Shown: positions 11,862 through 22,428 of the stretch, in pieces
Layout: every line of letters begins with the position of its first letter
Numbering within the stretch: the first letter of the stretch is position 1
Notes under the pieces: generated by a model
Databases searched by the model: none
Seen by the model: only the letters and a program-made list of their open reading frames with translations
Told to the model about the DNA's origin: nothing
Source of the DNA: Siphonodentalium dalli
Taxonomy: Eukaryota; Mollusca; Scaphopoda; Gadilida; Siphonodentaliidae
Assembly: GCA_032622095.1 (NCBI GenBank)
Contig: CP136062.1
Location: forward strand, 154,006,875-154,070,874
Length of the DNA: 64,000 bases
Reading direction: 5' to 3'
Made by a program: the position numbers and the translations under genes

Positions 11862-11959
11862 ACATGGGTTTGCTCGTTTACGGGAGAATCACCCCATTGC
11901 CCTAAATTTGTCCTGCACAACATTTAATCGAACCATGCACTGTACGGTAATTCCTGTAC
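11862..11959 (+). repeat. 98-bp direct repeat flanking a LINE fragment (left)
   Basis: The 98 bases beginning ACATGGGTTTGCTCG and ending ATTCCTGTAC recur at 12499-12596 with a single visible difference (CCCCATT against CCCTATT). The copies bracket a LINE 3' fragment exactly, so they are best read as a very long target-site duplication. Confidence 0.8.
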
Positions 11960-12498
11960 AAAACCTGGTGACAAAACCTGGTGACAAAACCTGTGATATT
12001 TGCGGTGATGGCACGGGTGATGAATACCATTTTATTATTATTTGCAAAGAACTACAGATAATTCGAGCAGACTATATCCCGAAATATTACTGGGAGAATC
12101 CCACGAAAGAAAAATTCGAAAGACTATTATCTTTGGAAAATCAACTATTACTGAAAAAAGTTAGTATTTTTATCAAATTGGCATCAAGAAAATTAAAATA
12201 TGACTGAGCCGATTATTCCAAATTGAAAAACGTGTGATTAAGTGCATTATTTATATCCGTGAATAATTATTTCAGGCAAAATATTATGATAATGATATTA
12301 TAAAGGATTAAATTATAATATAATATATATAAGATATTATAATACATATTACGATATATTTATACATTTATCATATTATATATTAATATATGTATGATTG
12401 TGTAACAATTGTTTTTTTGTGACCTATTGTAAATATTGTATATATGTTATAGCATGTTTCGCCTTAATTGACGACTTTGCAATAAACAATCAATCAAA
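11960..12498 (+). mobile_element. 5'-truncated LINE: C-terminal zinc-knuckle and 3' UTR
   Basis: The insert opens with three near-repeats of an AAAACCTGGTGAC word, then encodes the C-terminal tail of a LINE ORF2 protein ending at 12207. The visible motif is a CCHC-like cluster, CDIC followed by a DEYH and a IIIC, with a downstream basic helix rich in K and L. This matches the cysteine-histidine domain after the reverse transcriptase in many I/CR1-like LINEs. After the stop comes an AT-rich UTR and a 3' end with AATAAA and CAATCAATCA repeats. No reverse transcriptase motifs remain, so it was truncated at insertion. Its tail differs from the TTATC-tailed LINE in this window, so it is a separate family. 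Confidence 0.75.
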
Positions 12499-12596
12499 AC
12501 ATGGGTTTGCTCGTTTACGGGAGAATCACCCTATTGCCCTAAATTTGTCCTGCACAACATTTAATCGAACCATGCACTGTACGGTAATTCCTGTAC
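12499..12596 (+). repeat. 98-bp direct repeat flanking a LINE fragment (right)
   Basis: This is the second copy of the 98-bp repeat, beginning directly after the CAATCAA tail of the LINE fragment and diverging from the left copy right after CCTGTAC. Confidence 0.8.
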
Positions 12597-13770
12597 GATG
12601 TATGCAAGTGTTGTTTTAGTGCGTTAACGCCAATAGATTAGTACGAAATGTCCAGAACGCCTAGCTACTGCTTCTCTTGTAAGAGAATCGAGGTTATTCG
12701 GTCACATCGTTAATATTTAAACAATAAGCTATATCCCTATTCAGTATAAGCGTAAAGTCCAACTGATTGGAACCTGGTGTGATGTTTTGTTCCTTCTGTA
12801 AACGGAAAAGATATTTTGGTTGGAAAATAGAGTATTTTATCTATTGACTATATATGTATGGCAAACTTTTTTCACATTTTTGATTTATTCGCACTTAAAG
12901 CATACAGCATACATACAGAGGATTAACTCAAGGTGCGACCGGCTGTGTTGTTACAACGCTGACAATTAGGCCGATCCAAATTAAGTGTTGTGTCAAGGTC
13001 AACTTGTTTGTACTAAGGCCACGGTAACTGTTGTCGCTTGTTTTTTCGCGCATATGTAAGTTACACTAACTAATGTTCGCCGTGAATGTTTAATCAGAAT
13101 TTTATTATTCGTTTATTCCAAATGGCAGGGCAGGCATCTCATCTACGACGGCAACAAATACAGATCTCGGCGTGTGGAAAATATATTCATTGTATGACTT
13201 GTATTGGGTTTGTTGTGAAAGCACATTCACCTTCCGAGAAACGAATTTTTCAGGGAAAATATCGCCCTACGAACGCAAATGCGTTATATCTAAGGTAGTC
13301 TTGAACCGATTTACCTGAAATTTAGCGTGTCATGTGTGTAAATGTGCTGCAGGACATATTAAAATGTGTGCGAAATAGGACATGATGGTGATATATTGTT
13401 AAACGTACCAACGCATGACCAAGTTACAGACAGACACACATGCACCGACAGACAAATACTTGGCTTTTATATAAATAGAAGATATGACTTTTTTGGTCAT
13501 GAAATGAATACAGCCTCAGGCTACTTGGAGTCGGTATGCAAGGGATCCTGGAATTTAATGGTTTTAACCGCTGAAGAGAACAACATTCTATCAGTATAAT
13601 CACACAATAGACACTTTGTCACGGTGAATAATAAGCATGTATTTTGTGACTAACTTGGCCCGGTGCACTAAATCAAAATAAATCAAGTTCGTCGGCTGTT
13701 CCACGTTATACATGTGCAAACTTAAAAAAGAATTGATTCCAACCCAATCGTCTTTTGACATCTTATATAG
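12597..13770. other. No genes seen
   Basis: Open frames here are short and resemble nothing. A few CAGACAGACA-like words lie near 13428-13456. The stop codon TAG at 13768-13770 closes the frame upstream of the LINE ORF. Confidence 0.45.
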
Positions 13771-16752
13771 AACAGATTGTGGCCAGAATGCTGCTCGGCG
13801 ACTTTCAATTGCAAAAGAACACTTGTGTATAGACATGTGTATAGACTCAGCCGCAGGTCAAACACTTTGAAACTCTTGAATGTAAATTTCCGATCAGTTG
13901 TAAATAAGAAAGAGCAACTCCACACCATCTTAGACTCTCACAAACCAGACATCTTAGTGGGAACCGAAACCTGGCTCAAACCAAAAATATCAGATAGTGA
14001 AATCCTCCCAAAGTCTCTCGGTTATACACTATTTAGGAAGGATAGGCTAGGGAAAAAGGGTGGCGGTGTCATGATTATAGTCAAGGACACATTAATAGCA
14101 ACAGAACAACCACAGTTCATTGAACATATGGAATGTGAACTCCTGTGGATCAAGCTACAAATGAGAGCCTGTAAGTCACTGTATGTTGGGGGATACTACC
14201 GGCCTGAGGAAGGTGATCGTGATAGCCTGGACCATTTCCAGCTATCTCTGGAAAAAGTCATGCAAAGAAATGCTCATACCTGGATTGCAGGTGACTTTAA
14301 CTTACCCAGCTTCCACTGGAGTAAAGAACACATCCCAACTGTTAAACCAGGCTGTTCATATCCCCAGATATACAGAGACTTCCAGGATATTCTTGGGGAT
14401 TTCTCGCTCACACAAATGGTTACTGATAACACAAGGGATAACAACATACTTGATCTCATCTTAACTAACAATCTCGAACTAATCAATAGCACAAGCACAT
14501 ATTCCGGCATATCAGATCATGAGTTTGTCTCCTTAGTTGCAAATTTAAACCCAGTCAGGAACAAACAAAAACCCAGGATTATTCACCTCTATAATAAAGC
14601 AGACTGGGAAAACTTCAGGCGTTTTACTGCAACAGAACTTTGTTCCATATATCCAAGTCATAGCAAATCTGTTGAAGACATTTGGACAATATTGAAAACA
14701 ACATTAGAGAAAGGCATCTCAAAATTTGTCCCCACAAAAATGATCACACCAAGGAGATCACTATCATGGATCACATCAGGGATAAAAAGACTTATACATA
14801 GGCGCGACAGAGCATACCGACAAATGAAAAAGACCTCAAATAACCATCTAAAACAGAAACACCGAAGTCTTAAAATGCTGGTCAAAAAGAAACTGAAACT
14901 GGCACATGAATCCTATGTTGAAAACATCCTTGAAATTGACAAAAATATCCATGAAGACCACAATGAAAGAAATTACAAGTCAGTCACCAAAAAGCTGTTC
15001 TCTTACATTAAAAGCACACAACAACAATCTCAAACAATAAACTCCATCAATGACCCAACCACTGGCACTCTGAAAAACTCAAATGCCGAAATAGCCCAGG
15101 TGCTAAACAATCAATTTCAGTCAGTCTTTTCCCCACTAAACCCCCTTACACTGTCACAACATTGCCTGACGACCTTACGGAATAATACACCTGATAACTA
15201 TATCCAGTCAAATAGTCATGGCTATCCGACCATCAAGGAAATTAAAGTAAACGAATCTGGTGTCCTTAAACAACTATCTGACCTCAAAACCAACAAAGCT
15301 GCCGGACCAGATAACCTTAATCCTGCCATTCTGACACAAATGCGTTACGAAATAGCTCCAGCCCTCACAATACTCATCCAGAAAACCCTTGACACTGGGA
15401 CATTACCAAATGACTGGACAAAAGGCAATGTAGTTCCAATATTTAAAAAGGGAGATAAAACCGACCCCTCAAACTACAGGCCAATCACCTTAACATGTAT
15501 CATGTGTAAGATTGCAGAGCATATAATTGCATCTCATATAAGTACTCACTTCAAAACCCATAACATCCTGTATGACTTACAACATGGCTTTCGTGAACGT
15601 CGGTCCTGCGAAACACAATTAGTACAACTTATTGACAACCTTGTTGGAAACCTTTTTGCAGGACACCAAACTGACTTAATACTGTTAGATTTTAGCAAAG
15701 CTTTTGATAAAGTTAACCACATAAAGCTACTCTACAAATTAAATGAACACGGCATCAGAGGCCCAATCTTAAACTGGATTAGATCCTTCCTATATGGCCG
15801 CAGACAAGTAGTTGTCCTGGAAGGGGAAACCTCAGCTTCAGTCCCTGTCACATCAGGGGTGCCCCAGGGTTATTTCCTGGGCCCCCTACTGTTTTTACTG
15901 TATATTAATGATCTCCCTGACGAATTAATATCACAAACCAGACTTTTTGCAGATGACACAGCCATATATATAACGATCAAAAGCCCCTCAGATCACAGCA
16001 CTCTACAAACCGATCTAATTAAATTGGAGGAATGGGAAAGAAAATGGGATATGTCGTTCAATCCGGGAAAATGCCAAGTATTAACAGTGGCTCGCAAGAA
16101 AAACCCAGTTTACCATCAATACATCTTGCATGGGCAAATCTTGCAACATAACAGCACAGCCCACTATCTCGGGGTTGACCTAACCACAAACATGTCATTC
16201 AACGAACATATAAATAAAATAACATCAAGTGCAAACCAAACTCTTGGATTCCTGAAAAGAAATATAAAAACCAAAAATGAAGTTATTCGTAAATTAGCAT
16301 ATCAAGCTGTGGTACGGCCTAAATTAGAATATGCAGCAAGCGCATGGTCACCTTACACAGCCACAAATATCATAGAAATTGAAAAAGTTCAGAACAGGGC
16401 TGTACGGTGGATAAAAAATCAATATTCAAGATATGCAAGTGTTTCGGCTATGACTTCTGATCTAAATTTAAAATCACTGGAGGCCAGAAGAAATATATCA
16501 CGGCTGTGTCTCTTCCAAAAAACCATCCAAAACCATGTGGAAATTCAAATTCCAACATATCTTGAAAAGCCCACAAGAAAAACTCGATTCCACCATCAGG
16601 AAACATTCAGACGCATTCATACAGGCCCAAATTACTTCAGATATTCCTTCTTCCCTGCCACTGCAATTCTCTGGAATAACCTAAACCCTGACCTGGTCAC
16701 ACTCTCAGACCCTGACATGTTCAGAAAGGGTGTGTACCAGCATATCAAATAA
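13771..16752 (+). CDS. LINE ORF2-like endonuclease-reverse transcriptase
   Basis: This is a ~990-residue uninterrupted frame of a CR1/jockey-type non-LTR retrotransposon. An APE-type endonuclease occupies about residues 30-250, with the LNVNFRS strand, GTETWL (~61), IAGDFN (~170) and SDHEF (~246) motifs. Reverse transcriptase spans about 500-760: NKAAGPD (~507), FKKGDKTDPSNYRPI, LDFSKAFD (~637), SGVPQG (~692) and the catalytic FADD (~723). A conserved C-terminal region with YSFFPATAILWNNL follows. Motif B reads GVPQGYFLGP where the family usually has QGSVLGP, an odd substitution. The frame opens after a TAG at 13768-13770, but the first in-frame ATG lies only inside the endonuclease. The true start is therefore missing, mutated or non-AUG, and the element is probably 5'-truncated. 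No ORF1 is seen upstream. The protein would nick target DNA and copy its own RNA at the nick. Confidence 0.9.
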   Translation, partial: NRLWPECCSATFNCKRTLVYRHVYRLSRRSNTLKLLNVNFRSVVNKKEQLHTILDSHKPDILVGTETWLKPKISDSEILPKSLGYTLFRKDRLGKKGGGVMIIVKDTLIATEQPQFIEHMECELLWIKLQMRACKSLYVGGYYRPEEGDRDSLDHFQLSLEKVMQRNAHTWIAGDFNLPSFHWSKEHIPTVKPGCSYPQIYRDFQDILGDFSLTQMVTDNTRDNNILDLILTNNLELINSTSTYSGISDHEFVSLVANLNPVRNKQKPRIIHLYNKADWENFRRFTATELCSIYPSHSKSVEDIWTILKTTLEKGISKFVPTKMITPRRSLSWITSGIKRLIHRRDRAYRQMKKTSNNHLKQKHRSLKMLVKKKLKLAHESYVENILEIDKNIHEDHNERNYKSVTKKLFSYIKSTQQQSQTINSINDPTTGTLKNSNAEIAQVLNNQFQSVFSPLNPLTLSQHCLTTLRNNTPDNYIQSNSHGYPTIKEIKVNESGVLKQLSDLKTNKAAGPDNLNPAILTQMRYEIAPALTILIQKTLDTGTLPNDWTKGNVVPIFKKGDKTDPSNYRPITLTCIMCKIAEHIIASHISTHFKTHNILYDLQHGFRERRSCETQLVQLIDNLVGNLFAGHQTDLILLDFSKAFDKVNHIKLLYKLNEHGIRGPILNWIRSFLYGRRQVVVLEGETSASVPVTSGVPQGYFLGPLLFLLYINDLPDELISQTRLFADDTAIYITIKSPSDHSTLQTDLIKLEEWERKWDMSFNPGKCQVLTVARKKNPVYHQYILHGQILQHNSTAHYLGVDLTTNMSFNEHINKITSSANQTLGFLKRNIKTKNEVIRKLAYQAVVRPKLEYAASAWSPYTATNIIEIEKVQNRAVRWIKNQYSRYASVSAMTSDLNLKSLEARRNISRLCLFQKTIQNHVEIQIPTYLEKPTRKTRFHHQETFRRIHTGPNYFRYSFFPATAILWNNLNPDLVTLSDPDMFRKGVYQHIK

Positions 16753-16951
16753 TTGGCTCAAATTATCATTCTTTTAACCTAGTGTTTTTAACTGTTTTTA
16801 TCTCTCTTCTGTAACATAAAACCTATAAACCTTATTCTCCTATCTCACTGTCATCTCCTTTCTGAACAAACGCTACCTCTATTCTGCACAGACGCGCACT
16901 GGATATAATACCCGATAAGGGGGTCTCCAGTAACGATAGATAGATAGATAG
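16753..16951 (+). mobile_element. 3' UTR and GATA-repeat tail of the LINE
   Basis: A ~180-bp UTR follows the stop codon and ends in (GATA)n at 16935-16950, a short-tandem 3' terminus of the sort used by CR1-related elements instead of poly(A). Just before the tail is a GGGGGTCTCCAGTAAC block, which is probably the conserved 3' recognition segment. No convincing target-site duplication was found on comparing the flanks by eye. Confidence 0.7.
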
Positions 16952-17111
16952 AGATGCCACAATGAAACATCGCTGAAAAACATGTATATCTTTAAAAAAA
17001 CAGGCATTATATATGTCCGAATAGAAAGGTTTCCGCGGGATATTTCTCCATTGGTTGACATTTCGGAATCCATTTATTTCACGACCTCGCCGACGGGTTG
17101 AACACTGTTAA

Positions 17112-17580
17112 AGGTACTCAACCCGTAAAGAGGGTCCCCATCTCAACAGATTCCAACAACAACAATCCGATCAGAGGGTCCTATATTACTATTTCTTTGG
17201 CTTTGGGGGTAAAAAATATTTGATTCGAGTCGAGGAACCCATCAAACAAAGCTCAGAGTTATTAGATATTGATTTTTGAAAATTCTTATGTTCTCGAGAT
17301 GAGTACTTATAACTGCCGTCAATTTGGTAACATGCTCGAGATTTTACGCCAAAATTCTATTCAAACAGACAAGGATGGATAACTCTATAATCAAGTGGTA
17401 ATAATTGACTACGTACTGGGCCAGTAAGAATTCCCGATAATGAAAAATAATAGATTTCTAAAATCGATATCTAACAAATCTGAGCTTTGATGGGTGACTT
17501 CCTCGACTCGAATCAAATTTTTTTGACCCCCGAAGCCATTGAAATAGTAATTGAGAGGAGTTTTATCGGGTTGAGTACCT
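17112..17580. mobile_element. TTAA-flanked MITE with long inverted arms
   Basis: The element begins AGGTACTCAACCCG and ends CGGGTTGAGTACCT, flanked by TTAA at 17108-17111 and 17581-17584. Inverted similarity runs about 150-190 bp inward, including GATTCGAGTCGAGGAA on the left and its complement near 17500. There is no coding region. TTAA duplications with short TIRs are typical of piggyBac-type elements, so this is likely a piggyBac-mobilised MITE. A diverged relative lies at 58259-58599. Confidence 0.75.
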
Positions 17581-17584
17581 TTAA

Positions 17585-18016
17585 TCAGTCCAATTCACGA
17601 CAGCGGACAAATACATTTCGCGCCATTGTTAAGCTTTCACTAATTTTTAGTCGTCAGAATGGGATACAAATTCGAATTCTGTGTACATTTTATTACACAT
17701 TGATTTGTGCAGTTGAATGTTGGTAGCTTCTAATGCTTACTTACAAATCATAATTCAAATGCTTCCAGCGACAGTACGGGCGCACCGTTTGTTTATAAAC
17801 GTGATGTGAAGTACAGTGGTTATATCTTTCATGAAAGCATTGTACACCACTGGAAACCGGACAAAAAAGTGGTCGAACAAGATCTGCTCGGTCACATGAC
17901 AGACCACAATGGAAATAATATTTGAAAAGGGAAACTATTGGAATGGGTCCCTTTATTTCGATATAGTGATGGGCCATGAATATATAGCTTGCTTTAGTGG
18001 AGAGATCTCACATGAG
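17585..18016. other. No genes seen
   Basis: Only short open frames without family resemblance. A GTGGTCGAACAAG word near 17870 is shared with the hairpin that follows, so a partial copy of that element may be present. Confidence 0.4.
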
Positions 18017-18128
18017 ACCATCGGAGACTGGCGAAACAAAGTGGTCGAACAAGGCTCTTTGTGTATACAGCAGTCACGAGACAGGGCACAGCCTTGTTCG
18101 ACCGATTTAACCGCCAGTCTCCGATGGT
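18017..18128. repeat. Hairpin element (~112 bp)
   Basis: ACCATCGGAGACTGGCG at 18017-18033 is mirrored exactly at 18112-18128. A second inner pair, TGGTCGAACAAGGCT against AGCCTTGTTCGACC, extends the stem. The whole could fold into a stem with a loop of about 30 bases. It may be a small foldback MITE; no clear target-site duplication was seen. Confidence 0.65.
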
Positions 18129-18285
18129 TTCAGTGAAGATATCTGCGCTGGCGCTGACTGATCATGGTTGATCCATATATAAAAATGTAGGGAATATATA
18201 TATTATAGGAAATTGACAGAGTCTTCACTTACGCCCGTGCTATGAGATGTAGGGCGGTCCATACAGAAACAACAAAATAACCAAA

Positions 18286-18916
18286 ACATACTGTCTCTGC
18301 GGAAATATGGTGTTCTAAATGGCGCATCAAACTCAACGCCAAAAAAACTCAGTTAATTGTATTTAGTAGAAAACATACTAAAGGCAAACTAAATTTATCC
18401 ATCTTTGGGGAAACTTTCGAACAAACCCAGGAAGCAACTCTATTAGGCATAACCCTCGACAGCAGATTATCTTTTCACCCCCATATTAAAAACATCTCGA
18501 CCAGGGCCTCCCAAAGAATTGGGCTATTAAGGATGCTCAGGGGCACCTCATGGGGACTCAATCCAGAAACCCTGATTAAACTTTATAAGCAATTTATACG
18601 ACCAATTATGGAATATGGGGCCATAATAACAGCCGATCTTCCTAAATCCACACTCAACAAACTCCAAATTATACAGAATAAAACATTAAGAATGGCCCTT
18701 CAGGAAAACATACGTACCCCCACCAGAACGTTACATGATACAGCCGATATACATACTATCCGCGTCAGATTACAAGTACTAGCCGCAAACAGTCTTATAA
18801 GACTACAAGGCAGTACTTTAGTCGACGAACTAGAACTTAGGAAAACTTTACTCACCAAAGACAAAACAAAAGCAGCTGGCCGGCGAGGCGAAGTTGGTTC
18901 TGGTTCACCGCAATAA
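18286..18916 (+). pseudogene. Jockey-like reverse transcriptase, C-terminal fragment
   Basis: A single open frame from about 18286 to the stop at 18914-18916 encodes the part after the catalytic FADD of a jockey-type reverse transcriptase. Visible are W.SKWRIKLNAKKTQLIVFSRK, the LLGITLDSRLSFHPHI strand and the thumb-like segment with YKQFIRPIMEYGA. Catalytic motifs A-C are absent, so it is a dead 5'-truncated copy. The frame reads to a natural C-terminus. It differs clearly from the other LINEs in the window, so a third or fourth LINE family is represented. Confidence 0.75.
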
Positions 18917-20690
18917 ACCCCTCAATGGTCATGCCATCACTCCCCCAATCCAACGAACACTTCCCAATCAACATAAAAAATAGACTTATCTCATAAAATT
19001 CATAAAACGCTAGGTCGATCAAGTTACTAACACAGTTCAATCAAAAGGAAAGTAAGTATACAAGTAGACATCACATTATCGAGTCCGCCCCACCAGGAAG
19101 ACATGTAATTATGAATTATGTTTCAATAGGGCTCGATGAGACGTACTGTTCATCGACAGGATATCACAGTGAATTGGCCACGCCCTCTCTGCAGTAAAGC
19201 AAGCCCTAAATAAAACCCACTGGTAATACTCAGCTTAAACAACCTATTGGGTATGTACTAACCCATGTATGCAACATCCGCAATATCGACCGTCTAACAA
19301 GACTAACATAATATTAAAACGTAGGGTAGCGGGCTCCGGCCCTAGATGGCTCCTTGGGCGCTGATGAATGTCCCCTCGGGCGGCATAGATACCCTTTTGG
19401 TGGCCGTATTATAAGCCATTGAGTAATTATCTCTTTCAAAATGACTAACCTGCTAACTCTTTAACATAAAACTCATAGTATTACCCCGCACACCAAATAC
19501 AATGTGTACAGGCTGGCACAAGAATATTCCGAGCCTGCCCTTACGCGTTGTTAGTTGTTTGCCTGTGTGGTCGCAGTATAAGCTATCAATATAATCTCCC
19601 TCAACTGACTTACTACCACATATACAAACTTAAACACATGTTCTCAACCACGTCCGTACATACACGAAGACACAATACTAGCAACAACAGTCGATACCCA
19701 ATCCTCAGAGACATATCACCAACAGTCTGGCCTCAGCTGCGTCCTCATCTGCGCAACAACACAACCAGGTCAACGGGCTCTGAGACTCACACAGGAGTGT
19801 AAGGCGGGCATTGCACCACCGAGAGTTGGGGAGCCCCGAGCGACCTTAAGTCAACCGGCCGGCATTGCACACCCTTCCTAGAGTTGAGCCCGTAGTATAA
19901 GCCCTGAATATAACAGACTAAGGCAACGGAGTTCAAGCATGCACCAACTTGGACACTAGTTTACAACAAACACTAAATAAAAAGATATCAACTAAGTTAA
20001 ACTAACAGAACTCGTATTACAATCAAGGTAAGTCTTCTCGCCGGTCCGCTTTTGGAATGGGGGGGGGGGGGCTTTGCTTCCTGCCAGGGTGGCATGTAAC
20101 CCATACTCCACAAGCAAGCATCAAATGACTAGGAAACACTCACAACCAAACTCAACAAACGCTCTTCAGCGGCACTATATCACTCAACCGTAGGTTGTAG
20201 GAGAGGGCTTACAGCCCTTTCAAATCTTCCCGGGGGGATCTTCCCAAACCCAAACTCCAAACTCATCTCTGCGCATTTGGCTATAGCAGAATCGCGGTAT
20301 GATGGCGCATTGAACCACATTGAATCACACGTTCTGCCTTGCGGTTGTTTTTTAAATAACTAACAAACTAACACTATTTTAAATTATAACACGGGCCCCG
20401 TTCGTTTTTCAGCGCACCTTATGACACGCTCAGCTCAATCATATATTAAAGGGACCCACCGGGACACCCCTCACACCCCATATTAAAGCTCGTGGGCTCT
20501 TCCCCAAATAATCAATCAAAGAGATAACATTAATTCAATTGTGTCCGCTTTTTCCGTGTTCAGACATGACTATTTTCTGTGTGCTATATCTCCAACAACA
20601 ACAAACCGAGGGGTGAAGGAGAAGATCACTCGATCTTTTCGACCATCCTGGGCGCTTCGCGCCCATCTACTCACTTTATTTATATTATAG
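18917..20690 (+). mobile_element. Putative long 3' region of the jockey-like LINE
   Basis: The sequence after the reverse transcriptase fragment has no coding match. Near 20648-20677 it contains CGCTTCGCGCCCATCTACTC followed by ACTTTATTTA. The same word occurs at 58229-58257 next to a MITE, so this may be the element's 3' terminus. A G-tract of about 12 bases lies near 20059. If the boundary is right the 3' UTR is unusually long (~1.8 kb), and other insertions may hide inside it. Confidence 0.35.
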
Positions 20691-21084
20691 GAATACAATT
20701 ATTGTGACACTATATTTCAATATATCACTATTTCCCCATTTTTTGCCACATTTTTTGGACATGTGGACATGTGGACATTCTCAATTTGAAAAGTTAAGAA
20801 CCTTGTTTTATATATAGGTACTTTTATTGTTCTGAATAATTAATGCCAGGGACCTGTGGCTTGAACCTAGTATGTTATATAGGAAATATTCGGTTTCCCC
20901 GAATTAGATGCTTCAAATGGACGTATATGATATATTCGAACCAAAATAACAACCCGAAATGAGCGAACACACAGTATGTCATGGCATATTATAGGGTAAA
21001 GATCCATATCCAAATGTATGATGTATAAGTCCCTTTAATAACTGAAGTAATATACTGCAGGATCTCGTTATGTTTATATATAAT
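20691..21084. other. No genes seen
   Basis: AT-rich stretch with a small ATGTGGACATGTGGAC duplication near 20760-20775. Nothing else recognised. Confidence 0.4.
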
Positions 21085-21548
21085 ACTAGCCGATGAGCCC
21101 GACGTTGTCCGGGCTATTCCAAAACCAAATTTCAAGTCGATAGCTCTACCCGTTTCCGAGATCTGGTCTGCGCATGCGCGAAGCTGACGTCGCACGTACT
21201 CGACGACCCGATAAAATTCGTATCCGGGGCAAGATACATTCACATACCAAATTTCAAGTCGATAGCTCCACCCGTTTCCGAGATCTGGTCTGCGCATGCG
21301 CGAAGCTTGCGTCGCACGGGATCGGCGACCCGATAAAATTCGTATCCGGGGCAAGATACATTCACATAGCAAATTTCAAGTCGATAGCTCCACCCGTTTC
21401 CGATATCTCGTCTGCGCATGCGCTGCACGGGCGCCGCATGGGCTCGCCGATACGACGTTGACGACCGCCTGGTCAAACTACACACACGTACCAAGTTTCG
21501 TCCCGATCGGTCAACCCGTTTTCGAATGTATAAATGACATACAGACAT

Positions 21549-21593
<45 letters not shown>

Positions 21594-21610
21594 GGTCTTC
21601 AAAATATATA
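21085..21610 (+). repeat. Interspersed element: ~122-bp repeats ending in (CAGA)n
   Basis: After an ATACTAGCCGATGAGCCCG start, a unit with AAATTTCAAGTCGATAGCT, CCCGTTTCCGA and TCTGCGCATGCGC recurs at about 21121, 21245 and 21367. A more diverged unit with CAAGTTTCGTCCCGATCGG follows near 21490. The element ends with ACATACAGACATACAGACAG and a CAGA microsatellite (about 21541-21592), then a short AT-rich tail. Non-autonomous elements with this architecture are common in invertebrate genomes. The class is not certain. The ATGCGCAT-containing words are GC-rich compared with the surroundings. Confidence 0.6.
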
Positions 21611-22428
21611 GGAGATACATTTGAAGCATACAGCGATGTGTGCACGGAAATTGACTCGAAAATGCTGTTAAAAAGTGCACCCAGTATGCATCAGCCACTA
21701 TACTATTATCTTTAAATTGTTCATCTGTACAATTGGCTCCCTATTTTTTTTAATGTTGTTGTCGATATTAAACGCACGAAACTTTTATTAAGACATTTCC
21801 ATGACATGGTGAATCGTGTGATGTGGTTTAAAGATACTTACAAGATGCGTCACTCGAGTAAGGGGTGGGGTCTGTGACAGTGGGCGCTAACCTAATAAAT
21901 ACTTTTGTCGTCGATTTTTACCAAACAGATATATAATCAGATCTAATGATGTGTTTTAAGATACCAATGCGGTGCCAACCATGCCGGGTGGGAGCCGGGA
22001 AGGGGCAAATAGTTTCATAACATTTTTATCGTCTAGTCATCTCAATTGTACAATAAATATATGGTATGATTCAAAGTTGGCAAAGTGCCACCGTCGGATT
22101 CAGGGATGGGGTCGTCGTGGCAAATCTGATCCCGACTTCCGGACACAGTAACTGGCAGAAGAACTCAAGCCAGCAATTGAAAAAGAAACTTGGATATGAT
22201 AGGCGTATAATTGACAATGAGATAACCATTAAAATCCTCCGGAAATTTAGCCCACTGGAAATAACGTTCCAAATTCTTAACGGGACATATATTCTGTTCC
22301 AGTCCGAGCGATGAGTATCCACGCACCGTCATGCGGGGTGGGTGGAGTCGATTTGAGATTATGGATGCGCGCCCTACGAATATACCGTTAATTTGCTAAA
22401 CGAGGTCAGCTCGTGCGACATTACCCAT
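21611..22428. other. No genes seen
   Basis: Overlapping open frames on both strands at 22066-22322 are about 82 codons long and resemble no family. No repeats were noted. Confidence 0.4.
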
